Source: JADFNO01 sp965369945
GTDB lineage: Bacteria; Planctomycetota; Phycisphaerae; Phycisphaerales; SM1A02
Reading direction: 5' to 3'
DNA: 15,248 nt
Assembly: GCA_965369945.1 (NCBI GenBank)
Contig: CBDUST010000079.1
Location: 1-15,248, forward strand
A model generated the notes under the pieces. The model made no database searches. It was given only the letters and a program-made list of their open reading frames with translations, and was not told where the DNA came from. Shown here piece after piece: positions 1 through 6,841 of this stretch (within the stretch, counting starts at the first letter, position 1; every line of letters starts with the position of its first letter). The position numbers were made by a program, and so were the translations under genes.

Positions 1-295
1 GTGCGAATCCAACCCCCCAGGGATGGTTTGGGCGATCTTCGGGGCCGTTCACCCGGATTTGTCCCGATAAGAAGCCACTTGTGTTCTCCAGGGAAGTTTT
101 TTAGAATACTTCTAAGAATGTGAACTGTTTTATGGGAAGTACGGTAGATATGTGAGATGCGCGGGGGATTGGGATTCGGGACAAGATTGTGATTTCGTTC
201 ACAATCTCGTAACAGATGATGAAATGATTTCGGTTTCGCGCGGAATACTCCTTACGAAGACGAAGTCTTCTCGGACTAGTTAGAGGTTCCAGGTA
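1..295. other. Leader / intergenic region upstream of the sigma factor
   Basis: No convincing gene lies here. All three forward frames are open only briefly at the window edge, so the tail of an upstream gene cannot be excluded for the first 120 bases. The stretch is more AT-rich than the genes around it and holds three small dyads: TTAGAA-TAC-TTCTAA (101-115), the CRP-like palindrome (184-207, listed separately) and GAAGAC-GAA-GTCTTC (256-270). The last lies 25 bases before the start codon of the sigma gene and could fold in the 5' UTR. I could not fix a -35/-10 pair with confidence. Such a long, dyad-rich leader suggests that the sigma gene is regulated, which is inference. Confidence 0.5.
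184..207. promoter_or_regulatory. CRP/FNR-type palindromic operator candidate
   Basis: The perfect dyad AGATTGTGA / TCACAATCT has 9 bp arms around the 6-base centre TTTCGT. Its core is TGTGA-N6-TCACA, exactly the half-site sequence and spacing bound by CRP-family (Crp-Fnr) regulators. It lies 89 bases upstream of the sigma factor start codon, a normal place for an operator. The match is seen directly; binding by a CRP-like protein is inference. It could also act as a short hairpin in a leader transcript. Confidence 0.5.
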
Positions 296-1348
296 ATGCT
301 CCAGGCCATGTATGGTAAAAACTCGCCGCTCAGTCGCCTGCGTCAGCGGCAACGGATGTCGGTGCAGAATGAGGCCAACGCCGACTCTCGCTTCGGGGGC
401 TTGACCCTCGATGAGGAGCGTCTGCTGCGGCAGATTCTGTCTGAGCCGATGGACTACATCGATTCCGATGAGTTCCGCCATCCCAAGGCTGAGAAGCGGA
501 TTTACGATGATGCCGAGGTCATCGCCCGACCCGATGTGTCGTGGTATCGCCCGCTCATGGACGATCCTCAGCCCGATCGCAATGCAGGCCGGAACACCGG
601 CACGGTTCTGCTGACGGCTGCTCAGGAGCGCGTGTTGTTCCTTAAATACAACTATGCCCGTCATCGGGTGAGTGAGCTGCAGTTGGAGATCGGCCCTGCC
701 GAGCCGACTGAAGAGATGGCCCGTGAGCTGCTTCAGTGGTACGGCAACGCGGCCCGATATCGCGAGCAGATTGCAGAGACCAACCTCGCCCTCGTATTGG
801 CGATGGCCAAGCGCACCCGCATGAGCGAGGTGGACTTCGCTGATCTTGTGAGCGAGGGAAACATGGCCTTGCTACGCTCGGTCGACAAGTTCGACTGCGG
901 TCGAGGCTTCAAGTTCTCTACCTACGCTTGCCGTGCGATTCTCAAGTCGTTCTCTCGCCAGGGCATGAAGCTGAGCAAGTACCGCCAGCGTTTCCCGACG
1001 GACTTCGATCCCGCTCTGGAGAAGTCCAATCATCTGGAGACGCTGCGCCGGACCCATGAGTTGGAGGCCGCTGCGGAGGTCAAGTACATCGTCCTGTCCA
1101 ACGACGCTGAACTCACCGACGTCGAGCAGGTCGTGATTCACCATCGCTTCGGTCTTGGCGGCGACGGCCTCACCGATCCGTTGACCTTGGAGCAGGTCGG
1201 TCAGATCATCGGCGTGACCAAGGAGCGCGTACGCCAGATCCAGAACAAAGCTCTGGAGAAAATTCGCCTGACGCTCGAGCAATACGCTGAGCGACAGGAC
1301 GAAGAAGAGGACGAACAAGAAGAGCAGGCAAGCTCCCCGGCTGCCTGA
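296..1348 (+). CDS. RNA polymerase sigma factor, sigma-70 family (planctomycete-type, regions 2 and 4)
   Basis: This 350-residue protein directs RNA polymerase to promoters. Residues 161-223 are region 2, with the core-binding segment DLVSEGNMALLRSVDKFD and then GRGFKFSTY. Residues 272-325 are region 4, whose helix-turn-helix reads LTLEQVGQIIGVTKERVRQI and keeps the Glu and Arg that contact the -35 box. Only about 50 residues separate the two, so a full region 3 is missing. Residues 105-125 resemble region 1.2. The C-terminus (333-344) is an acidic DEEEDEQEEQ tail. In region 2.3/2.4 the two tryptophans of E. coli RpoD (YATWW) are replaced (YACRA). The ATG at 296 has AGAGG nine bases upstream; a second in-frame ATG lies at 308. 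A strong terminator follows, so the gene is probably transcribed alone. It is an alternative or lineage-specific sigma rather than RpoD itself. Confidence 0.9.
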   Translation: MLQAMYGKNSPLSRLRQRQRMSVQNEANADSRFGGLTLDEERLLRQILSEPMDYIDSDEFRHPKAEKRIYDDAEVIARPDVSWYRPLMDDPQPDRNAGRNTGTVLLTAAQERVLFLKYNYARHRVSELQLEIGPAEPTEEMARELLQWYGNAARYREQIAETNLALVLAMAKRTRMSEVDFADLVSEGNMALLRSVDKFDCGRGFKFSTYACRAILKSFSRQGMKLSKYRQRFPTDFDPALEKSNHLETLRRTHELEAAAEVKYIVLSNDAELTDVEQVVIHHRFGLGGDGLTDPLTLEQVGQIIGVTKERVRQIQNKALEKIRLTLEQYAERQDEEEDEQEEQASSPAA

Positions 1349-1373
1349 GGCCTCAACCGCATAGAGACATGCC

Positions 1374-1411
1374 AACCCCGATCCAGCCTGCTGGGTCGGG
1401 GTTTTTCTTTT
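1374..1411 (+). terminator. Intrinsic (rho-independent) terminator of the sigma gene
   Basis: A 13 bp stem (1374-1386 paired with 1391-1403, one G-T pair) closes a 4-base loop and contains AACCCCGA / TCGGGGTT. It is followed directly by TTTTTCTTTT. It starts 26 bases after the sigma stop codon. Stem, loop and T-tract all fit the textbook pattern. Confidence 0.93.
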
Positions 1412-1439
1412 CTCCGGATCACTTGCGGACCGATCCGCG

Positions 1440-1574
1440 TTAGAGCACTCCAACTCAACGCGTAGCGCGTTCGGTGGCATGGGCATCCTGCCCGTGCGGT
1501 TCTTCACGGCCGGACCGCACGGGCAGGATGCCCATGCCACCGGAGCCGCTACGTCTTCAGTCGAACCGCTCTAG
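1440..1574. repeat. MITE-like repeat element, copy 1 (135 bp)
   Basis: A perfect inverted repeat with 29 bp arms (1472-1500 and 1514-1542) and a 13-base loop forms the core; it begins CGGTGGCATGGGCATCCTGC. Around it are weaker outer ends, TTAGAGCACTCCAACTC (1440-1456) and CAGTCGAACCGCTCTAG (1558-1574), which are inverse to each other at 11 of 17 positions. The stretch 1545-1576 matches 8398-8429 at 27 of 32 positions, so both sites belong to one family. Each core arm also carries an internal palindrome (GGGCATCCTGCCC type). The element encodes no protein. It lies just downstream of the sigma terminator and ends 58 bases before the next gene. Confidence 0.85.
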
Positions 1575-1632
1575 CGGGTAGATCCTCATCGCGTATGGTT
1601 TGGCGACTAGCGTGTTCGTAGAGTTACGATCC

Positions 1633-3708
1633 ATGACATCAACCGAAAACACCAACCGATCTCGTTGTACTGGTTCGGATGTGGGAGAGCGCGGGGCAGT
1701 CCATCTTCCTGTGCTGGAAGTCAAACACAGTCCAAGCGGAACCATCCGCCGATCCAAGTCCGGCAAACGCCGCGCGATTGTTCTCGCGGCCGTTCAGGTG
1801 TTGATCATTGCGCACGTGATTCAGTGGTACATCACGGGCAAGACGTCCACGCCGATCGAACCGTCCGAAGCGATGGCGTTCGGCCGGGAAGGCGTGATCA
1901 ACGCGGGTCTGATCTTCTTTGTGCTCGCGCTACTGTCGACGCTCGTGTTCGGCCGGTGGTTCTGCGGATGGGGTTGTCACCTCGTGATGCTCCAGGATTT
2001 GTGCGGATGGATCATGAAGAAATTTGGCGTGCGCCCCACGCCATTCCGTTCTCGGTTGCTTCTGTACGTGCCCCTGATCCTCGGGCTGTACATGTTTTTG
2101 TGGCCGGCGTTCTATCGTTTAGGTGTGCTACCGAATTGGCAGAGACTCGCCAACGCCTTCGCCGCGATACCTCCACCGACGCCGCTTCCGGATTGGCCCG
2201 GGTTCTCGGTTCATCTGGCCACAACTGAGTTCTGGCAAACTTTCCCCAGCCTGTTCGTCACGATCCCGTTCCTGCTCATCTGTGGTTTTGCAACGGTTTA
2301 CTTCCTCGGCGCCAAGGGGTTTTGCACGTATGGCTGTCCCTATGGCGGATTCTTCGCTCCGCTGGATGAGTTTGCCCCGGCGCGAATTCGCGTGACCGAC
2401 GCATGTGAACACTGTGGCCACTGCACGGCTGTTTGCACTTCCAACGTTCGTGTTCACGAAGAAGTGGCCACCTATGGCATGGTCGTCGACCCCGGCTGTA
2501 TGAAATGCCTGGACTGCGTCAGCGTTTGCCCCAACGACGCGCTCTACTTCGGCTTCGGTCGCCCGGCGTTTACTAAACGTCGCCCTACACGCGACGCGCC
2601 AAAGAGACGTCACGATCTGACCATGCCCCAGGAATTGGCGCTGGCGGTGATGTTCCTGTTCAGCTTCCTTGCCGTGCGCGGCATCTACGGACTGATTCCC
2701 ATGCTCATGGCGGCGGGAATCGCAGGCATTGTGACGTTCCTCGTCTGGAAGCTTTGGCAGATTGTCGGCGAACCCAATGTTCGTTTGCATAAGTTCCAGT
2801 TCAAGTACAAAGGGAAACTCAAGCCGGCGGGATCCGTGTTCGCCGGCGCCGTCGCGTTGCTCTCGCTCCTTATCATCCACAGCGCCGTTGTCATGGCGTC
2901 GTTCGGCTTCGGGGCGTATCACGATCGTCGCGTGACGATTCCGCAGGAGATCATCTTCTCCAGGAATCCTGCGCGCATGAGCGCGCTGATGACCGAACAT
3001 GCGGATCGGGCGCTGCGGCTGTACAGCCGGTGTTCACAGCTCGGCGAAGGTGGGATCGGTCTTGCGGGAGCCTGGCAAGGCGAGATCGACATGCGCCGCG
3101 CTCGATTGCTCGCTGCGAAACTCCAGTTCGATGACGCGGAGAATCTGTTGCGTCATGCGCTTGATCGTGACGGCCGAAGCGAACCGTTCGGTCGAGGCTT
3201 GGCCTGGGTGATGCGGGCGCAACTTCGCATAGATGAGGCGATCGCATATTACACACAGATTCTGACCGAGGAGATGGCCTACGACGACATGCTTGATGAC
3301 TTCGTGGTGTTGTGTCGACAAGAAGGATCGTTCGCCGAGGCAATCGAGGTTTGCCGCAGGCGCTTGGAACGAGAACCTGAGCATCTGCGCACGATGCGGT
3401 GGTTGTCGCTGTTGCTCATTGATTCGGATCGTGTTCAAGCAGGCGTCGATCTTATTCGCCAGACACTTCTGATCGATCCGGACAATGCGTCCGCATACTC
3501 AGCCTTAGCCTCAGCGCTCATAACGCTTGGGCAACACGACGAAGCGTACCAGTCGATGCTGAAGGCGATCGAATTAGCTCCCAGGAATTTTCGATTGCAC
3601 TTGCAAATAGCCGAGTTGTTGGAGACGTTGGGCCGACCCGAAGAAGCGGCCGCGCATCACGACCGAGCGCATGAGCTTCAGCCGAACGTCCCAGCTGAAC
3701 ACCGATGA
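1633..3708 (+). CDS. Membrane 4Fe-4S polyferredoxin (NosR/NapH/CcoG-like) with C-terminal TPR region
   Basis: This 691-residue membrane protein probably moves electrons across or along the cytoplasmic membrane. After a polar N-terminus (1-46) come membrane segments near 47-67, 88-106, 141-161, 205-225, 334-349, 351-371 and 401-423. CGWGC (111-115) and CTYGCP (231-236) are the paired cysteine motifs of the NosR/NapH/CcoG group. Two 4Fe-4S motifs follow, CEHCGHCTAVC (258-268, without the usual final Pro) and CMKCLDCVSVCP (289-300). Residues from about 450 to 684 are helical repeats of TPR type, for example the units around SAYSALASALITLGQHDEAY. The fusion to TPR is not part of classical NapH or CcoG. 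The frame also opens at a TTG at 1600, but I prefer the ATG at 1633, with AGAG nine bases upstream; the 1600 start would nearly abut the repeat element. The redox partner is unknown, since no reductase or oxidase gene is next to it. The 176 bp after the stop, shared with a convergent gene, hold only a small hairpin (3735-3748) and the palindrome CGAGCCGGCTCG (3750-3761). Confidence 0.85.
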   Translation: MTSTENTNRSRCTGSDVGERGAVHLPVLEVKHSPSGTIRRSKSGKRRAIVLAAVQVLIIAHVIQWYITGKTSTPIEPSEAMAFGREGVINAGLIFFVLALLSTLVFGRWFCGWGCHLVMLQDLCGWIMKKFGVRPTPFRSRLLLYVPLILGLYMFLWPAFYRLGVLPNWQRLANAFAAIPPPTPLPDWPGFSVHLATTEFWQTFPSLFVTIPFLLICGFATVYFLGAKGFCTYGCPYGGFFAPLDEFAPARIRVTDACEHCGHCTAVCTSNVRVHEEVATYGMVVDPGCMKCLDCVSVCPNDALYFGFGRPAFTKRRPTRDAPKRRHDLTMPQELALAVMFLFSFLAVRGIYGLIPMLMAAGIAGIVTFLVWKLWQIVGEPNVRLHKFQFKYKGKLKPAGSVFAGAVALLSLLIIHSAVVMASFGFGAYHDRRVTIPQEIIFSRNPARMSALMTEHADRALRLYSRCSQLGEGGIGLAGAWQGEIDMRRARLLAAKLQFDDAENLLRHALDRDGRSEPFGRGLAWVMRAQLRIDEAIAYYTQILTEEMAYDDMLDDFVVLCRQEGSFAEAIEVCRRRLEREPEHLRTMRWLSLLLIDSDRVQAGVDLIRQTLLIDPDNASAYSALASALITLGQHDEAYQSMLKAIELAPRNFRLHLQIAELLETLGRPEEAAAHHDRAHELQPNVPAEHR

Positions 3709-3884
3709 ACCGGGCTCGTGGTCTCCATAGGCGACTCGTAAGAACGAGACGAGCCGGCTCGCTCAAGCCTCAAGCCTTCTTCATCACGGACACGGCGCCC
3801 AGTTGTCGAGGAGGGCAAGGAGATCGGATGCGCCGACGATGCTGTATCTGTCGAAGTGCGCCTCGGGCCCGTCGCAGTTGCTCG

Positions 3885-5882
3885 TTAACTGATCGTCCAG
3901 AATACATGGTCAACGCAATCCAGCCATGGGAATATGAATATAAAGCTCACGGCGCGAACTTCGTAGCGAGTCCTCACATCGCCAGTACCCGGCTCTACAT
4001 GATCCGCCGGTACGCCGGCAAACGTCCTGACCGTATCGGTGTTGAGCGATTGCGTTGCCGTACCGACAACATCCCACGAGTTCGTATCGAAGTTCCAGAA
4101 AGAAAACGTGAGTTCCAAACCGACAGTGTTCGCGGACGACTCGATCGTCACGTCGAGCGAAGATGGAGAATCGTCTGGCAACGTTCCTAGAAAATCGAGC
4201 GTGACCGGAGCTTCGCTTGGACTGAGTACGATGCCCGGGTTGTAGCACAGTTTGTCATCATCCGACCCCAATAGGCTATCCAAGTCACCGGAGTTGTAGA
4301 ACCCGCGGAACGCATGGAATTCGTCGGGCCGGAAGGTAATTCCGTTGTTGTTCATCAGGATCACGACGTCGGCAAGCTCGTCGATCAACGCCAAGTCCAG
4401 ATCGCCATCGTTATCGATATCAACCAGCAGCGAGCACGACGCCGCTTGCGGCGCGTTGACTTCCTGATTGAACGTGAAGTCACCCTCGCCATCGTTAGTG
4501 AAGATCCACCAGTCACCTTGGAAGCTTGACGTCACCCAGTCCAGATCGCCGTCACCATCGAGGTCGCCCAGATCAGTCGCCAGTGGAAACTGATCAACGG
4601 GTGTTGTATCCGCCAGGCCGAGCGTTCCATCGCCGTTTCCAAGAAGGATGGCGCCGTTGTTTTCGCTTGCGTTTGCCGTCGCGACATCTTCCGCACCGTC
4701 GCCGTTCACATCACCAACCACGAGCATCCACGGCCCGCCGCCTGCATCCTGTGGCCTCATAGAAGTGAAAGTCGCGTCGCCGTTGCCGATATTCACGATC
4801 ACTGTCTCGCTAAAACGCGCTCCGACGACCAGATCGAGAATGCCATCGTCGTTCATATCCGCCGCGGCCAGGGCCCACTCTTGACTGCCGCCGCCCTCAA
4901 AGAAGCTCGGCGAGCCGAAGACACCGTTCCCGTCGTTCAACAGAATTGACATACTGGAGCTGCTGGAGTTCGTATTGACGATGTCGATATCACCATCCCC
5001 GTCCACATCGAGCACAGCAATCCCGCGCGGCGCTGCGCCGACCGAGATCTGTTGTTGTGGACCATACGTCCCGTCGCCGACGCCCAGTAAAATGGACACG
5101 CTGTTCGTGGCGATGTTAACGACGCAGATGTCAGCGAATCCATCATGGTTGAAATCGCTCGGCTCATTTGGACTGGCCTGCGTATTCACAGGGAAGGTGG
5201 GTTGAAGAAAAGCGTCAAAGAGCCCGGTGCCGTCGGCGTGATTCATAAACACACGTAGGTCGGCGGTCACTTCATTGACGGTGGTGATATCCGCCCAGCC
5301 GTCGTTGTTGAGATCCGTTGCGATCCCGCCGTAGGCGCGCGAGTCTTGATTCGGCTTGGTGCGCGTGGTCAGAACGTCGATTTCCGTCAACTCGATCGTT
5401 GCCGACATTGCGGCGGTCCAGAACATGAATGAATAGCCGGCGCTGCGCAGGTTGGCGCCGCCGACCGCTTGAATGTCGTGTGAGAGGATGACCATCACCT
5501 GCTCGCCATAGAAAAAATTGTTCTTCGGGACCAGCGCGACAGTGTGGTCATCGTTGGAAAAGGTAAACGAACCTTCCGCGGTACCGCTCCAACGTCCAAA
5601 CGCCCAGAAACTGTCGCTGGTGATCGAGGTCGGATCCACAGCCTGATCAAACTCGATGGTAATCGCTGAGCCGGTGGGAGCGCTGATTGTGTGGGCGGCT
5701 GGCGCGGTGGCGACGACTGCCAACTCACCGGCCCAAGCCGGCGCAGCCGAAGCGACCAGCGCCGCGGCGTAGACTGCCCAACTTAAGCCACTTCCGGGCA
5801 GCGGATGTTGAACCAGTGGAAACCCTAAAAACAAGTAGCGGCGCGCTCTCATACGGCTACGACGAACGATATCTCGGCCCAT
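3885..5882 (-). CDS. Secreted FG-GAP/VCBS repeat protein with N-terminal Ig-like (Big_5) domain
   Basis: This 665-residue exported protein has a signal peptide ending near AAPAWA (residue 51), with an Arg-rich start and a hydrophobic core at about 33-49. Residues 52-158 resemble a bacterial Ig-like Big_5/SbsA domain. Seven FG-GAP/VCBS repeats follow; their calcium-loop-like motifs start at 190, 243, 292, 342, 391, 440 and 488 (DLNNDGWAD, DFNHDGFAD, DVDGDGDID, DMNDDGILD, DVNGDGAED, DLDGDGDLD, DIDNDGDLD), spaced 48-53 residues as in one beta-propeller. Residues 530-665 form a beta-rich end domain with no enzyme motif that I recognise. I chose the ATG at 5882 because AAGGA stands about ten bases upstream and the signal peptide follows; the frame is open further, to 6086, but that extension is not signal-like. 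It probably acts on or outside the cell surface, in adhesion or binding. The ligand is unknown. Confidence 0.87.
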   Translation of the reverse strand: MGRDIVRRSRMRARRYLFLGFPLVQHPLPGSGLSWAVYAAALVASAAPAWAGELAVVATAPAAHTISAPTGSAITIEFDQAVDPTSITSDSFWAFGRWSGTAEGSFTFSNDDHTVALVPKNNFFYGEQVMVILSHDIQAVGGANLRSAGYSFMFWTAAMSATIELTEIDVLTTRTKPNQDSRAYGGIATDLNNDGWADITTVNEVTADLRVFMNHADGTGLFDAFLQPTFPVNTQASPNEPSDFNHDGFADICVVNIATNSVSILLGVGDGTYGPQQQISVGAAPRGIAVLDVDGDGDIDIVNTNSSSSSMSILLNDGNGVFGSPSFFEGGGSQEWALAAADMNDDGILDLVVGARFSETVIVNIGNGDATFTSMRPQDAGGGPWMLVVGDVNGDGAEDVATANASENNGAILLGNGDGTLGLADTTPVDQFPLATDLGDLDGDGDLDWVTSSFQGDWWIFTNDGEGDFTFNQEVNAPQAASCSLLVDIDNDGDLDLALIDELADVVILMNNNGITFRPDEFHAFRGFYNSGDLDSLLGSDDDKLCYNPGIVLSPSEAPVTLDFLGTLPDDSPSSLDVTIESSANTVGLELTFSFWNFDTNSWDVVGTATQSLNTDTVRTFAGVPADHVEPGTGDVRTRYEVRAVSFIFIFPWLDCVDHVFWTIS

Positions 5883-6191
5883 CGTGATCTTCCTTGTCCT
5901 CTCTTGCAGCTTTCGGCTGGCGAATCCTTGAAAACAGCTCTTCGATCGAATGACAGTGAACATATCTCCGCGAGCCGACCGATACAAGATGCAACTTTGA
6001 TGACTCTCGGTCGTCATTGTGTGCATACGATCGCCCTCGTGAGCCAGATCGTGCCCTGGCGCTACACGCCACGCGCTGAGGCTCACGAACCAAATTTAGG
6101 ATTCCGTGACGGATTCCCACCATGACTGTGAGAAACCCGCATCCGTGCTGCAAGCGACCCTGCCTCAGTTGCGGATCAATGGAACAACATC
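5883..6191. other. Divergent intergenic region between FG-GAP and PAS genes
   Basis: These 309 bases separate two divergent genes. They contain the Shine-Dalgarno sequence of the FG-GAP gene (revcomp AAGGAAGA, near 5889-5896) and a promoter candidate for it (listed separately). Toward the PAS gene I see no clear -35/-10 pair. The open frame that crosses the region on the minus strand is only an upstream extension of the FG-GAP gene. Confidence 0.5.
5959..5987 (-). promoter_or_regulatory. Sigma-70-type promoter candidate for the FG-GAP gene
   Basis: On the minus strand TTGTAT (5987-5982) and TATGTT (5964-5959) stand 17 bases apart. Transcription would start near 5952, leaving a leader of about 70 bases before the ATG at 5882. 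Both boxes match the consensus at four of six positions, so this is a candidate only. Confidence 0.4.
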
Positions 6192-6719
6192 ATGCTCAAC
6201 CGCCGACTCAGCGATTTTTCGCTGGCCGATTTTGTTGCGTGCTCGATCTCCCCGAGTGACTTTCATCCACGCTCGAATAGTCAAACAGGATCATCAGTAG
6301 CAGCGAACGACGTCGGTCGGCACACCCAACCAGCGATCGCTATACCGTGGCTGATCTCCGCGGATGAATCTCAGTTGTATTACATGGGTGCCGGATACGA
6401 GGCGCTGACCGGGCTGCCTTGCGCCGGTCTCTACGCAGATCCGGAGTCGTGGATGGATGCGTTGCATCCGGAAGACCGGGATCGCGTCGTCGCGCAGCTG
6501 GAAGCGCGAGGCCGGGGTCCGCACTACGATGAGCGCGACGCGGTGTATCGGCTCGTTCACCCGGGGGCATCTGCTCGGAGGGTACGCGTATGCTCCTGGC
6601 CGGTTTGTGACGATGCTGGCTGCGTGTTGTTCCGCGCGGGGATTATCATTGATGTCACGAACTGTGCAGAGGATACCCCCGCGGAGCCGCTGCACTCGAA
6701 GCGCAAACGTAGGCTATAG
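6192..6719 (+). CDS. Stand-alone PAS-domain protein
   Basis: This 175-residue soluble protein carries a single PAS fold (PAS_3-like) from about residue 52 to 157. The pattern YYMGAGYEALTGLPCAGLYA, then WMDALHPEDRDRVVAQLEA, then YRLVHPGASARRVRV, and finally FRAGIIIDVT, is that of PAS domains from sensor kinases and diguanylate cyclases. No kinase, GGDEF or HTH domain follows; the protein ends in a basic KRKRRL tail. The first 50 residues are polar and unassigned. The ATG at 6192 has only a weak GGA about ten bases upstream. It could be a ligand-sensing adaptor acting through another protein, or the sensor remnant of a larger gene. Nothing beside it reveals a partner; metK begins 122 bases downstream. 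Confidence 0.75.
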   Translation: MLNRRLSDFSLADFVACSISPSDFHPRSNSQTGSSVAANDVGRHTQPAIAIPWLISADESQLYYMGAGYEALTGLPCAGLYADPESWMDALHPEDRDRVVAQLEARGRGPHYDERDAVYRLVHPGASARRVRVCSWPVCDDAGCVLFRAGIIIDVTNCAEDTPAEPLHSKRKRRL

Positions 6720-6720
6720 G

Positions 6721-6749
6721 TTGGCGCACGCATGATAGGAAGCTACAGT
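6721..6749 (+). promoter_or_regulatory. Promoter candidate for metK
   Basis: TTGGCG (6721-6726) and TACAGT (6744-6749) are separated by 17 bases and begin immediately after the PAS stop codon. A start near 6756 would give an 85-base leader before metK. I looked in that leader for a SAM-binding riboswitch and recognised none of the known classes by eye. Confidence 0.45.
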
Positions 6750-6841
6750 GCCTTACAGCGTCAGACGAAGTTGGCGGGCTCGTTGGCCGCACGACCGTCG
6801 CAGGGAACGCTTCCAAACGACCATTCGCGCAAGGGACAGCA

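Noticed and set aside
1..20. GTGCGAATCC followed by CCCCCC looks a little like the T-arm and 3' end of a tRNA or tmRNA cut by the window edge.
   Set aside because: The T-loop would be TGCGAAT rather than TTCRANY, no CCA end follows at the right distance, and the 5' part is outside the window.
101..664. 187-codon open frame on the minus strand.
   Set aside because: It is antisense to the sigma factor and its leader, shows no family motif, and mirrors the codon structure of the real gene.
872..1540. 222-codon open frame on the minus strand.
   Set aside because: It runs antisense through the sigma gene, its terminator and the repeat (the start MAWASCPCG comes from the inverted repeat).
1374..1574. 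Terminator and repeat read together as one attenuator or CRISPR-like array.
   Set aside because: The terminator is self-contained, and the repeat is a single inverted structure without regular direct repeats and spacers.
2128..3000. 290-codon open frame on the minus strand.
   Set aside because: It is antisense to the polyferredoxin gene, whose cysteine motifs and membrane helices prove the plus strand.
6750..6841. Possible SAM riboswitch in the metK leader.
   Set aside because: No conserved core of the SAM-I, SAM-II, SAM-IV or SAH classes is recognisable by eye; a covariance model search would be needed to exclude it fully.
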